Positions 26,742-35,044 of a stretch of DNA of 64,000 nucleotides are shown here, piece by piece. Each line of letters opens with the position of its first letter. Positions within the stretch are counted from its first letter, which is position 1. This DNA comes from Micromonospora antibiotica (lineage in GTDB: Bacteria; Actinomycetota; Actinomycetes; Mycobacteriales; Micromonosporaceae), in assembly GCF_017599305.1 (NCBI RefSeq), contig NZ_JAGFWR010000020.1, positions 48,649-112,648 on the forward strand, read 5' to 3'. The notes under the pieces are model-generated. The model did no database searches. It was not told the origin of the DNA and worked only from the letters and a program-made list of their open reading frames with translations. The position numbers were made by a program, and so were the translations under genes.

Positions 26742-26975
26742 TCAGCCGACCGGGAGGCGGCGGGCCTCGTCGGCGTCGACGGCGTACTCGACGCCACAGA
26801 ACGAGCACTGCTGCACGTATTTCGTCCGGATCGGGATCAGCGGGACGAAGAACAGGGTGAACTTCGTCGACCGACGGCTGATCACCTGCGCGGCCTGGTT
26901 GCCGCAGTGCCGGCAGACGGCGGTCATCACCCCCGACCGGGTGACCTTGGTACGGAGTCCGAAGATGAAGAACAT
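26742..26975 (-). CDS. Small zinc-ribbon protein
   Basis: 77 residues with CRHC at 21-24 and CSFC at 57-60, a four-cysteine zinc ribbon separated by a hydrophobic strand (FTLFFVPLIPI). The type is common in actinobacteria and has no known function. ATG 26975. The 247 nt between it and the nuclease gene contain no gene that I can support. Confidence 0.75.
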   Translation of the reverse strand: MFFIFGLRTKVTRSGVMTAVCRHCGNQAAQVISRRSTKFTLFFVPLIPIRTKYVQQCSFCGVEYAVDADEARRLPVG

Positions 26976-27099
26976 CGCCCGGCATTACCCCGCCCGACAC
27001 CCCGGGAACCACCGGCGGAAAAATCCTGCCCACCGCTGTCCGGAACCGTGCCTCCCGAACGTCACGCCGGTGACGACAACGACACCGAGGAGCGTCCCG

Positions 27100-27429
27100 A
27101 TGAAGTACCTGATGCTGGTCTGCACCGACACCGCACCGGACACCGACCCGGAGGCCGCCCCCGACATCGAGGCATGGGTCGCCGAGCGAGACGGCAGCGG
27201 GCAGCGCGTGCTGGGTAGCCGGCTGGCGGACGTGTCGGCGGCCACCACCGTCCGGGTACGCAACGGTGAGCTGCTGCTCACCGACGGGCCGTTCGCCGAG
27301 ACCAGGGAGGTGATCGTGGGCTTCGACCTGCTGGAGTGCACCGATCTCGACGAGGCGGTGGAGGTGGCCCGTCGCCACCCGATGGCCTACGAGGGGCGGC
27401 TCGAACTGCGTCCCCTGGTCGACCTCTGA
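27100..27429 (+). CDS. DGPF/YCII-domain protein
   Basis: 109 residues. MKYLMLVCTD at the start and LTDGPFAETREVIVGFDLLE (about 66-85) are diagnostic of the DGPF (YCII-related) family. These genes stand next to ECF42-type sigma factors, as here, and are thought to work with them as sensors or targets. ATG at 27100 with GAGGAGCG before it. The sigma gene starts about 95 nt after its stop on the same strand. Confidence 0.88.
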   Translation: MKYLMLVCTDTAPDTDPEAAPDIEAWVAERDGSGQRVLGSRLADVSAATTVRVRNGELLLTDGPFAETREVIVGFDLLECTDLDEAVEVARRHPMAYEGRLELRPLVDL

Positions 27430-27524
27430 GGGCCACGGCCGTCGACCCGTGCGGACCGCCGGGCCCGCACCACGGGGGTGGGCCGGCGGGCCCGGTCGCC
27501 GGGGACCCGGTCGGCGCGGTCGCG

Positions 27525-28847
27525 GTGGCGGGCGCCGAGGCGTACCCGCGGATCGTGGCCGCGCTGATCCGGGTGACCGGGGACTGGACGCTCGCCGAGG
27601 ACTGCGCCCAGGAGGCGCTGGTGGCCGCCGTGCAGCGCTGGCCCCGCGACGGCGTGCCGGGCAATCCGGGCGGCTGGCTGATGACGGTGGCCCGGAACCG
27701 GGCGACGGACGTGCTTCGGCGGGCCACCGTGGAACGCCGCAAACTACGCGAGCTGGCGGTGCTCACCGACCAGCACCCCACCCCGGACGATCCGGAGGAC
27801 GTGGTGGACGACCGGTTGCGCCTCGTGTTCACCTGCTGCCATCCGGCGCTGACGCTGGAGGCCCGGGTGGCGCTGACGCTGCGTACCGTGGCCGGGGTGC
27901 CGACCGCCGACATCGCGCGGGCCTTCCTGGTCGGCGAGTCCACCATGACCCGGCGGATCACCCGGGCCAAGGCCAGGATCGCCGCCGCCGGCGTCCCCTA
28001 CCGGGTGCCGACCGGGTCCGCGCTGGCCGAGCGGCTGCCGGGCGTCCTGGCCGTGCTCTACCTGCTCTTCACCCGGGGGTACGACGCGGACGGCGAGCCC
28101 GCCTTCGCCGACGAAGCGGTCCGGTTGGCGCGGCTGCTCGACGAGCTGATGCCGGCCGAGCCGGAGGTCGCCGCCCTGTGTGCGCTGCTGCTCTTCCAGC
28201 ACTCCCGGCGGGCTGCCCGCCGCGACGCCGCCGGTGATCTGCTCACCCTCGCCGAGCAGGACCGCTCCCGCTGGGACCACGCCGCCATCGCCGAGGCCCT
28301 GACCGCCCTGGCCCGTGCCGAGCGCCGGTCGGCACCGCCCCCCGCCGACAGCCCGTCGACCACGGTCCCCGCCGACAGCCCGTCAGCCTCGGCCCGCACC
28401 GACAGCCCGTCAGCCTCGGCCAGGGCCGACAGCCCCTCGGGCGCGGCCCGCACCGACCGGCCCGGCCCGTATCTGCTCCAGGCCCGGATCGCCGCCTGCC
28501 ATGCCACCGCGCCGGACGCCGGCCGTACCGACTGGCCGGCCATCGCCCACTGGTACGACGAACTGTCGCGGCTGCGGCCCACCCCGGTGATCGGGTTGAA
28601 CCGTGCGGTGGCCCACGGCTACGCGTACGGCCCCGCGGCCGGGCTGGCCCTGCTCGCCGAGGCCCGCGCCGACGGGGCGTTGGACGGCCACCCGCCGGCG
28701 CTGGCGGTGGAGGCGGAGCTGACCGCCCGCAGTGGCGACCCGGTCCGGGCGGCCCTCCTGTTCCGGGCCGCCGCCGACCTGGTGGGCTCGGCCGCCGAAC
28801 GCCGGGCCCTGCTGCGCCGCGCGGACGGGCTGACCCCGCCCCGCTGA
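27525..28847 (+). CDS. ECF42-type sigma factor with C-terminal extension
   Basis: 440 residues from the GTG at 27525, the only in-frame start after the upstream DGPF gene that precedes region 2 (YPRIVAALIRVTGDWTLAED). Sigma2 and sigma4 regions (NPGGWLMTVARNRATD; ALTLRTVAGVPTADIARAFL) occupy residues 1-150. The rest is the large helical C-terminal domain typical of ECF42 (AVLYLLFTRGYDADGEPAFADEAVRLARLL, quoted in part), which replaces an anti-sigma factor. A 9-residue repeat, four copies of DSPSxxxxx, interrupts this domain at about 275-310. Probably regulates the DGPF operon and itself. Start not certain. Confidence 0.82.
   Translation: MAGAEAYPRIVAALIRVTGDWTLAEDCAQEALVAAVQRWPRDGVPGNPGGWLMTVARNRATDVLRRATVERRKLRELAVLTDQHPTPDDPEDVVDDRLRLVFTCCHPALTLEARVALTLRTVAGVPTADIARAFLVGESTMTRRITRAKARIAAAGVPYRVPTGSALAERLPGVLAVLYLLFTRGYDADGEPAFADEAVRLARLLDELMPAEPEVAALCALLLFQHSRRAARRDAAGDLLTLAEQDRSRWDHAAIAEALTALARAERRSAPPPADSPSTTVPADSPSASARTDSPSASARADSPSGAARTDRPGPYLLQARIAACHATAPDAGRTDWPAIAHWYDELSRLRPTPVIGLNRAVAHGYAYGPAAGLALLAEARADGALDGHPPALAVEAELTARSGDPVRAALLFRAAADLVGSAAERRALLRRADGLTPPR
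28347..28454 (+). repeat. In-frame 27-bp minisatellite, 4 copies
   Basis: Four head-to-tail 27-bp units, each coding for DSPS plus five variable residues. Units 2 and 3 are almost identical; units 1 and 4 have diverged. Unit length is nine codons, so copy changes keep the sigma-factor frame. Confidence 0.85.
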
Positions 28848-28960
28848 ACCGCCCCCGCCTCGGCCGGCCCGGCCTCGCCCTGCCGGTCCGACCCTGCCCG
28901 CCGGTCCGACCCTGCCCCCACTGGTCCGGCCCTGTCTCGCTGACCGGGAAGCGGGGCGGG

Positions 28961-29872
28961 TCAGCTCGCGGTCAGTCGGGCGACGACCTGGCGGACGGTG
29001 TCCACCGGGATCGCGAAGCCGAGGCCGACGCTGCCCTCGTCCTCTCCGGTGGTGGCGATCGCGACGTTGATGCCCACCACCCGCCCGGCGGTGTCGACAA
29101 GCGCGCCGCCGGAGTTGCCGTGGTTGATCGCCGCATCGGTCTGTACCAGTCCGGACAGGTCGTCCACCGACCGGTGGAGGGCCGACACGATTCCGGAGGT
29201 GACCGTCCCGGCCAGCCCGAGCGGGCTGCCGAACGCCAGCACGGTGTCCCCGACGGTCAGGGTCGAGTCGCTGCCCAGCGTCGCCGGGGTGAGCCCGGAC
29301 AACCCGGTCGCCCGCAGCAGCGCCAAGTCCGCCGTGGCGTCCTGCGCGACCACGGTCGCCGGGGCGGTACGGCCGTCGGAGAGGGTCACGTCGACCTGGC
29401 CGCCGGAGTCCACCACGTGCTGGTTGGTGAGGACGAGTCCGTCGGTGTCGAGAATGACGCCGGATCCGAGGCTGGACTCCCGGGCCCCGGTCACCTCGAC
29501 GGTGACGATGCTGGGCGACACGACGGCGACCACCGTGGCGAGGGAGTCGATGGTGGCGGCGGAGACCGGGGCGGCGGCCGTCGTGCGAGTGACGGACGAA
29601 GCCGGGGCGGTGAACCGGTCCACGACCAGCGCGCCGGTGCCACCGCCCGCGAGCATCAGCGCCATCGCCGCGCCGCCGGCCACCACCCGTCGACGCCACC
29701 GCGACGACGGCGGCGACGGCGAGGACGGCGACGATTGCGGTGGCGAGAACGGCGGCGGTGCGGGTAGGGACGGCGGTGGCGGCTCGGATACCGGGCCAGC
29801 CGGTGGGGTCGGGCCAGCCGGTGGGGTCGGGTCGCCGGTTACCGATACCGGGCGCAGCATGGTGTCGGACAC
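28961..29872 (-). CDS. Membrane-anchored S1C (HtrA-like) serine protease without PDZ
   Basis: 303 residues. A cytosolic Pro-rich N-terminal ~55 residues is followed by a transmembrane anchor (RRRVVAGGAAMALMLAGGG) and a trypsin-like domain with the full triad: His in VLTNQHVV, Asp in DATADLALL, Ser in NHGNSGGAL. It ends right after the protease domain (RQVVARLTAS), so the PDZ domain usual in DegP/HtrA is absent. Likely an extracytoplasmic quality-control protease. GTG 29872; ATG 29860 is an alternative. A short ORF with a strong ribosome site ends 4 nt before the start. Confidence 0.85.
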   Translation of the reverse strand: MSDTMLRPVSVTGDPTPPAGPTPPAGPVSEPPPPSLPAPPPFSPPQSSPSSPSPPSSRWRRRVVAGGAAMALMLAGGGTGALVVDRFTAPASSVTRTTAAAPVSAATIDSLATVVAVVSPSIVTVEVTGARESSLGSGVILDTDGLVLTNQHVVDSGGQVDVTLSDGRTAPATVVAQDATADLALLRATGLSGLTPATLGSDSTLTVGDTVLAFGSPLGLAGTVTSGIVSALHRSVDDLSGLVQTDAAINHGNSGGALVDTAGRVVGINVAIATTGEDEGSVGLGFAIPVDTVRQVVARLTAS

Positions 29873-29876
29873 CAGG

Positions 29877-29969
29877 TCACCGCCCCTCGACGAGGATCGA
29901 CCGGCCGGGCCGAAGACGGTCGGGCCGGTGGCTGTCGGACCGGTGGCGGTGGTTGTCGGGGTGCGGCAT
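29877..29969 (-). CDS. Candidate 30-residue upstream ORF / leader peptide
   Basis: ATG at 29969 has an excellent GAGGAGG ribosome site, and the frame runs 30 codons, His/Arg/Pro-rich (MPHPDNHRHRSD at the start), to a TGA 4 nt before the GTG of the S1C protease gene. The spacing suggests translational coupling of the protease to this leader. Whether the peptide itself has a function is unknown. Confidence 0.4.
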   Translation of the reverse strand: MPHPDNHRHRSDSHRPDRLRPGRSILVEGR

Positions 29970-30196
29970 GGGCCCTCCTCGGTACGGCGATGGAGCCACC
30001 GTGCCGCGCCGCGCTGAGGCCCCCTTGTGGCGTGCCTGTGCGTCCGCCGTGCATGGTGGGCGGACCCGGTGTGTCCTGCCCTGCCACCCGTGAATCGGCA
30101 ACGTCATCAGCTCTACAGGAGTCGCCTACATGACGCCACCGCCTGGCGGTCCGGGCCGGGCCACTCCGGCCAGGGACAGGCCAGAAACGGCCGCGC

Positions 30197-30253
30197 CCAC
30201 CCCGCACCTGCGCCCGAACCTCGAAGACCGGCCCGGGCGCAGGTGCGGGGTGG
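30197..30253 (-). terminator. 20-bp perfect hairpin, terminator of the ArsR-AHSA1 operon
   Basis: Arms 30197-30216 and 30234-30253 are exactly complementary over 20 bp (CCACCCCGCACCTGCGCCCG) with a 17-nt loop. It begins 8 nt after the stop of the AHSA1 gene. There is no U tract, as is usual in actinobacteria. Confidence 0.8.
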
Positions 30254-30260
30254 TGGTGGT

Positions 30261-31124
30261 TCAGGTGCCGGGGGCACCGGTGTGGATCTCCTCGGCCACC
30301 CAGATCGGCTGCCAGTCGGCCATCTCGTGGAAGCGGCGCAGCTCGGACAGGCCGGCCACCGACCCGCTCCACGCCGCGTACGGCGGGTTGCCCTCGTCGA
30401 AGCCGCTCTGCACGAAGGTGAGCCGCGTCTTTCCGCCGGACTCGGCCAGCTCCCAGGTGGTGACGCCGACCGGCCCCCAGTCCACCGACATCTTCCGGCC
30501 GGGCTCCAGGTCGATCACCTTCGCGGCATATCCGCTGTCGAAGCCGCCCATGGCGTACCGGCCGCCGACCCAGGGCTCGATGCCGATCGGGTAGCCGAAC
30601 CAGGCGCTGGCCTGCGCGGAGTCGGTCAGCGAGGTCCAGACCCGGTCGATCGGCGCGGCGATGGTCAGCTCACCGCGCAGGTCGGTGGAGGTGAAGTCGG
30701 TCCTCGGCAGCAGCGGGCGGCCCTCCAGGTGCGCGGCGAGGTTGGCGATCGACAGCGACCACCAGGTCTGCAGGACGCCACGGATGCTGCTGCCGTCCAT
30801 CGCCTCGGCGAAGTCGAAGTGGCTCTGGCTGAGGGTCAGCGACGTGGTGTCCGGCCCCTGCGCCGTCAGGCGCAGCTCGCTGGTCGTCTCGACCCCGTCG
30901 AGCAGCCAGTCGAAGCGCAGCGTGTACGGGTCGGCGTGCCGCAGCCGCTGGTGGGGCGCGTCGCCCTCGGGCGTGTGCCGACCCCAGAACTCGTACCGGC
31001 CGGGCAGCTCGACCTCGGCATGCTCGGTCAGCCAGACGCGCAGCTCGGCCGGGTCGGTGAGCGCCCGCCAGACGGCCTCCACCGGCGCGGCGAGCCGGAC
31101 GCCCAGCGTGAGTGGTTCAGCCAT
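30261..31124 (-). CDS. Tandem AHSA1/SRPBCC-domain protein
   Basis: 287 residues made of two SRPBCC modules (about 1-145 and 150-285). Each starts with the typical AAPVEAVWRALTDPAEL or IAAPIDRVWTSLTDSAQA helix and ends in a long C-terminal helix. Fold members bind hydrophobic ligands in a deep cavity; function unknown. The start ATG overlaps the stop of the upstream ArsR gene by 8 nt, a classic ArsR-AHSA1 operon. Confidence 0.85.
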   Translation of the reverse strand: MAEPLTLGVRLAAPVEAVWRALTDPAELRVWLTEHAEVELPGRYEFWGRHTPEGDAPHQRLRHADPYTLRFDWLLDGVETTSELRLTAQGPDTTSLTLSQSHFDFAEAMDGSSIRGVLQTWWSLSIANLAAHLEGRPLLPRTDFTSTDLRGELTIAAPIDRVWTSLTDSAQASAWFGYPIGIEPWVGGRYAMGGFDSGYAAKVIDLEPGRKMSVDWGPVGVTTWELAESGGKTRLTFVQSGFDEGNPPYAAWSGSVAGLSELRRFHEMADWQPIWVAEEIHTGAPGT

Positions 31125-31677
31125 GCTCTTCCCCCTTGGGGTAACAGGCCACGGCGAGTTTGAAGGCGTCCCCCTCGACGCCGCCGTAGCGGGTGAACAG
31201 GTCCTGCAATGTCGACTGCAGGTCGTGCAGAAACTCCTGTCGGCGCTCGGCCGGCACCCGGATCTCGCCGGACACCCCGATCGAGGGCAACTCCGGCACG
31301 CTCCGGTCGAGCGCGGCGACGTCGGCCTGCACCTCCTCCATCAGGTCGAGCAGGTGGCCCAGGCTCAGCTCGTCGGAGGCCCGGCGGACGCCGCCGATCC
31401 GGCCGACCAGCCGGGGCGAGAGCCAGTACGACCGGGCGACGGCCTGCCAGATGCCCTCGCTGATACCGCGCACCTTCCGGCTGGCCACCTGCTCGACCAG
31501 GCCGGCCGTGGCGAGCTGCTTGACGTGGTAATAGACCCGTTGCGGGGTCTGCTCCAGCCGGGCCGCCACCTCGGTACAGGTGCGGGGCTCGGCCAACTGC
31601 CGCAGCACGTCCACGCGCTGCGGCTTGAGCAGGGTCTCGGCCTGCTCGATCTGCTCCAGGTACAGGACGTCTCTCAT
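31117..31677 (-). CDS. ArsR-family regulator of the AHSA1 operon
   Basis: 186 residues. Winged-helix DNA-binding domain near the N-terminus (ETLLKPQRVDVLRQLAEP, CTEVAARLEQTPQRVYYHVK), then a helical C-terminal region. I chose ATG 31677: the longer frame to 31716 would start inside a consensus promoter, since its TTG is the first part of the -35 TTGACA. It overlaps the AHSA1 gene. No metal-binding cysteine pair of the SmtB/ArsR sensor type is seen, so the signal is probably not a metal. Confidence 0.85.
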   Translation of the reverse strand: MRDVLYLEQIEQAETLLKPQRVDVLRQLAEPRTCTEVAARLEQTPQRVYYHVKQLATAGLVEQVASRKVRGISEGIWQAVARSYWLSPRLVGRIGGVRRASDELSLGHLLDLMEEVQADVAALDRSVPELPSIGVSGEIRVPAERRQEFLHDLQSTLQDLFTRYGGVEGDAFKLAVACYPKGEEHG

Positions 31678-31696
31678 CTCAAAAACAATCCTGTAC
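31660..31696. promoter_or_regulatory. Inverted repeat over the ArsR start, possible operator
   Basis: GTACAGGA (31660-31667) and TCCTGTAC (31689-31696) are perfect 8-bp inverted arms 21 bp apart, spanning the -10 box and start codon of the ArsR gene. Suitable for autorepression, but the wide spacing makes chance possible. Confidence 0.35.
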
Positions 31697-31716
31697 GTAA
31701 AAATTCTCCTTGTCAA
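31688..31716 (-). promoter_or_regulatory. Promoter of the ArsR-AHSA1 operon
   Basis: Consensus -35 TTGACA (31711-31716), 17-bp spacer, -10 CAGGAT (31688-31693). The start codon is 10 nt downstream, so the mRNA has almost no leader. Confidence 0.7.
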
Positions 31717-31723
31717 TCGGACC

Positions 31724-31758
31724 GACGAAAGCCGCGCCGAGGTGGCGCGGCTTTCGTC
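31724..31758 (-). terminator. 15-bp perfect hairpin, terminator after tmsB
   Basis: Arms GACGAAAGCCGCGCC and its exact complement with a 5-nt loop (GAGGT), 42 nt after the tmsB stop. It could also block read-through from the other side, towards tmsB. Confidence 0.75.
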
Positions 31759-31800
31759 AGGGCGTCGGCGCGTGCGGTCGGGGCGTGCCGCGCAGGCTGG

Positions 31801-33138
31801 TCAGGGCGTCCAGTTCGGGCGCAACGGGTAGCCGTTCACGCCGTGCGGGGCGTTGCGGGTCGCCAGCACCTGGTGCAGTTGGATGCCGTTACGCTCGAAG
31901 GCCAGCCGCGACCCCGCCATGTAGAGGCCCCAGACCCGGGCGGTGCCCAGGCCCACCTCGGCGACGCAGGAGTCCCAGTTCGCCACGAGATTGCGGCACC
32001 AGGCGGCCAGGGTCAGCGCGTAGTGCTGCCGCAGGTTCTCCTCGTGGTGCACCTCGAAGCCGGCGTCGTGCACCTCGCCGACCAGGCGGCCCGGCCCGGC
32101 CAGCTCGCCGTCGGGGAAGACGTACCGGTCGATGAACGCGCCGGAGCGGTGCGGGGCCCGGTTGTCGGCCCGGGTGATGCAGTGGTTGAGCAACCGGCCA
32201 CCGGGCCGCAGCCGGTCCCGCAGCGCCCGGAAGTAGGCCGGATAGTTGCGCACCCCGATGTGTTCGGTCAGCCCGATCGAGGAGATCGCGTCGAACTGCT
32301 CCCGGGGCGCGTCGCGGTAATCGAGGTGGCGCACCTCGGCCAGGCCGGTCAGCCCCTCCCGCGCGATGGCCTCCTGCGCCCACTGGGCCTGCGCCCGGGA
32401 CAGGGTCACCCCGATCGCCTTGACGCCGTACTCGCGGGCGGCGTGCCGGACCATGCCGCCCCAGCCGCAGCCCACGTCGAGCAGGCGCATCCCCGGCTGG
32501 AGTGCCAGCTTGCCGGCGACCAGTTCGTACTTGGCCGCCTGGGCCTGCTCCAGGGTGTCGGTCGGGCTGCGGTACACCGCGCAGGTGTACGTCATCGAGT
32601 CGCCGAGCACCTTCTCGTAGAAGGCGTTCGACACGTCGTAGTGGTGCGAGATGGCGGTGCTGTCGCGGCCCCGGGAGTGCCGCAGCCCACCCATCACCCG
32701 CCGCCAGCGGGGCAGTGCCTCCTGGGGTGGCGCCGGTGGGGGCCGCAGCCGTTCCCAGCCGAGGCCACGCACCAGGGCCAACCCCTCGGCCACCGAGGGC
32801 ACCCGCAGCCGCAGGTCCAGGAGCACCCGCAGGGCCTCGTACGGGTCGCCGGGGTGCACCCCGCCCAGCCCGAGGTCGCCGCTGACGTAGGCCCGCGCCA
32901 TGCCCAGGTCACCCGGGGCGGTGAGCAGGTAGGACAGGCCCCGTTCGGAGCGGATGTCGAGGGTGATCCCGGCGTCGGTCGGGCCGATCACGCTGCCGTC
33001 GTAGCCGGTGACGCGGACCGGCAGGTCATGGGTGGTGACCGCGCGGACGACGTCGGCGACGGTCGGGCCGGGCCGACTTCCCGCCGGCGGGCTGGCCGGG
33101 GCGCTCGCCGCCCCCTGTTCTCGGTCGGTCAGGCTCAT
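31801..33138 (-). CDS. tmsB: SAM-dependent fatty-acyl-phospholipid methyltransferase (TmsB-like)
   Basis: 445 residues of the cyclopropane-fatty-acid-synthase family: LLDVGCGWGGMVRHAA is the SAM site, with SHHYDVSNAFYEKVLG, DSMTYTCAVY and SSIGLTEHIG. Next to an FAD oxidoreductase gene this is the TmsB/BfaB partner, which adds a methylene at C10 of oleoyl chains. The flavoprotein then reduces it to give 10-methylstearate (tuberculostearate) in membrane lipids. ATG 33138 overlaps the stop of the upstream gene in ATGA. Without the partner gene it would be called plain CFA synthase. Confidence 0.85.
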   Translation of the reverse strand: MSLTDREQGAASAPASPPAGSRPGPTVADVVRAVTTHDLPVRVTGYDGSVIGPTDAGITLDIRSERGLSYLLTAPGDLGMARAYVSGDLGLGGVHPGDPYEALRVLLDLRLRVPSVAEGLALVRGLGWERLRPPPAPPQEALPRWRRVMGGLRHSRGRDSTAISHHYDVSNAFYEKVLGDSMTYTCAVYRSPTDTLEQAQAAKYELVAGKLALQPGMRLLDVGCGWGGMVRHAAREYGVKAIGVTLSRAQAQWAQEAIAREGLTGLAEVRHLDYRDAPREQFDAISSIGLTEHIGVRNYPAYFRALRDRLRPGGRLLNHCITRADNRAPHRSGAFIDRYVFPDGELAGPGRLVGEVHDAGFEVHHEENLRQHYALTLAAWCRNLVANWDSCVAEVGLGTARVWGLYMAGSRLAFERNGIQLHQVLATRNAPHGVNGYPLRPNWTP

Positions 33139-34517
33139 TTTCGGGCAACCGCCTTCTCGTAGAGTCCGGTGAGCCGATGGTCCGGGTCGTAGCGGTCCTT
33201 CACCACACGCCAGGTCTCCCCGCCGTAGAGCTGGTCGAAGGCCGCCCGGTCGTAGTACGCGTCGGAATAGAGCGACTTGTGTCCACCGAATTCCGACACC
33301 GCCCGCTCGATGGAGCGGTTCACGTCGCCGTCGACGGCACCGTCCACGACCTCGACGGTGCCCCAGAAGCCGATGTTGAGGTAGGTCACGCCGGGGCGCA
33401 GCGGGTAGAGCGGCCACGCCCGGGCCGAACCGGGACCGGCGGGCTCGCGCAGCCGCAACGGGCACAGCCACACCGGGGTCATCCCGACGTTCCGGTCGAA
33501 CCAGCGTAGGAAGTCGGCCGTGCCGTCGAGCGGGATCTCGACGTCCTGCACGACCCGTTCCCGGGCCGGCCGGCCCCGCCACCGGTCCACCCGGGCGGCC
33601 ACCTGGTGCCGGTGTTCCAGCCGGACCAGCCGGTGGTAGACGTCGCTGCGCCGCCAGCGGGCCGGCCAGAGCCGACGCACCACCGGATGCTGCGCGCCGA
33701 ACGCGGCCGAGCACCAGAACCAGTCGGTGTCCCACCGCCACAGGTAGTCGTAGGTGCCCAGGGTGTCCCGCACCCGGCGACGCAGCGACCGGTAGTAGAT
33801 GTCCTGGTCGGTGTAGTCGCTGAGCCGTTCGGGCTCGTCGGTGAAGGAGCCGAGCACCAGGTAGGACTCGCCGGGGCTGAACATCACGCCGTCCATCGCG
33901 TCGACCGGCCGCCCCTCCCACTCCCCCTTGGCGGTCACCTCGGCGACCGCGTCGGTCAGCTCCTCCAGCCGGGTGAACCGGATGTTGCGCAGGGCCACCG
34001 CCCGCCCCACCGGCTGGAGTTCGATGCGCAGCCGGGTGGCGTACCCCAGGCTGCCCAGCGAGTTGGGGAACGCGGCGAACAGGTCGGCCTGCGGGCCGTC
34101 CGGCCGGGCGGTGACGACCTCGCCGGCACCGGTGAGGACGTCCAGCTCGACGACCGACTCGTGTGGGAGCCCGTTGCGGAACGACGTGGACTCGATGCCC
34201 AGCCCGGTCACCGCGCCGCCCAGGGTGATCGTGCGCAACTGGGGCACGACCAGCGGCATCAGCCCGTGCGGGAGGGTCGCGTCGACCAGGTCCTCGTAGG
34301 TGCACATGCCCTGCACCTCGGCGGTGCGGGTGACCGGGTCGACCGACAGCACGCCGTCCAGCCCGCTGACGTCGAGGCCGGGCACGCCGGTGGCCGACCG
34401 GGGCCGGAACAGGTTGGAGGTGCGTTTGGCCAGTCGAACGGGTTGCCCCGCAGGCACGGCGGCGTACGACCGCCGCAACGCGTCCACCGCCAGTTCATGA
34501 TCACGCTGCGCGCGCAT
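33135..34517 (-). CDS. tmsA: FAD-binding oxidoreductase for 10-methyl fatty acids (TmsA-like)
   Basis: 460 residues. A FAD_binding_4 domain at about 25-200 carries PQLRTITLGGAVTGLGIEST for FAD and the NSLGSLGYATRLRIEL segment. The C-terminal part (FDRNVGMTPVWLCPLRLR, YLNIGFWGTVEV, YYDRAAFDQLYGG) resembles the DHCR24-like family of lipid reductases. Predicted to reduce the 10-methylene acyl intermediate made by the coupled methyltransferase. Leaderless: TAAAGT ends 6 nt before the ATG at 34517. No third tms gene of the known clusters is adjacent. Confidence 0.85.
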   Translation of the reverse strand: MRAQRDHELAVDALRRSYAAVPAGQPVRLAKRTSNLFRPRSATGVPGLDVSGLDGVLSVDPVTRTAEVQGMCTYEDLVDATLPHGLMPLVVPQLRTITLGGAVTGLGIESTSFRNGLPHESVVELDVLTGAGEVVTARPDGPQADLFAAFPNSLGSLGYATRLRIELQPVGRAVALRNIRFTRLEELTDAVAEVTAKGEWEGRPVDAMDGVMFSPGESYLVLGSFTDEPERLSDYTDQDIYYRSLRRRVRDTLGTYDYLWRWDTDWFWCSAAFGAQHPVVRRLWPARWRRSDVYHRLVRLEHRHQVAARVDRWRGRPARERVVQDVEIPLDGTADFLRWFDRNVGMTPVWLCPLRLREPAGPGSARAWPLYPLRPGVTYLNIGFWGTVEVVDGAVDGDVNRSIERAVSEFGGHKSLYSDAYYDRAAFDQLYGGETWRVVKDRYDPDHRLTGLYEKAVARK

Positions 34518-34523
34518 GAGATC

Positions 34524-34529
34524 ACTTTA
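34524..34529 (-). promoter_or_regulatory. -10 box TAAAGT of tmsA
   Basis: Minus-strand TAAAGT lies 6 nt before the ATG with no Shine-Dalgarno sequence, indicating a leaderless tmsA-tmsB mRNA. Confidence 0.55.
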
Positions 34530-34689
34530 CGCGCGAAGCGCCGTTCTGGGGGGACCCCACCGCTGGCCGTTTCGGATCAGCCGAGCCCTCCGGGAGGCGG
34601 GTGCGGGGCGGGGCCCGGCGGCCGGCACCCGGGCACCGGCCGGAACCGCCGGCGGCGAGGGGTGCGGGAGCATCGACCGGGGTGGGGCG

Positions 34690-34695
34690 TAGCGT
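34690..34695 (+). promoter_or_regulatory. -10 box TAGCGT of the DUF427 gene
   Basis: TAGCGT ends 6 nt before the ATG at 34702 and no ribosome site intervenes; probable leaderless start. Confidence 0.5.
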
Positions 34696-34701
34696 GGTGG
34701 C

Positions 34702-34986
<285 letters not shown>

Positions 34987-35044
34987 TCCCTCTCGGGAGC
35001 GGGCCGACTGGCCGTCGGCCCGCCCGGTGGGTCACCATGCCTGC

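Noticed and set aside
31678..31716. Upstream TTG start for the ArsR gene
   Set aside because: The TTG belongs to the consensus -35 TTGACA of its own promoter.
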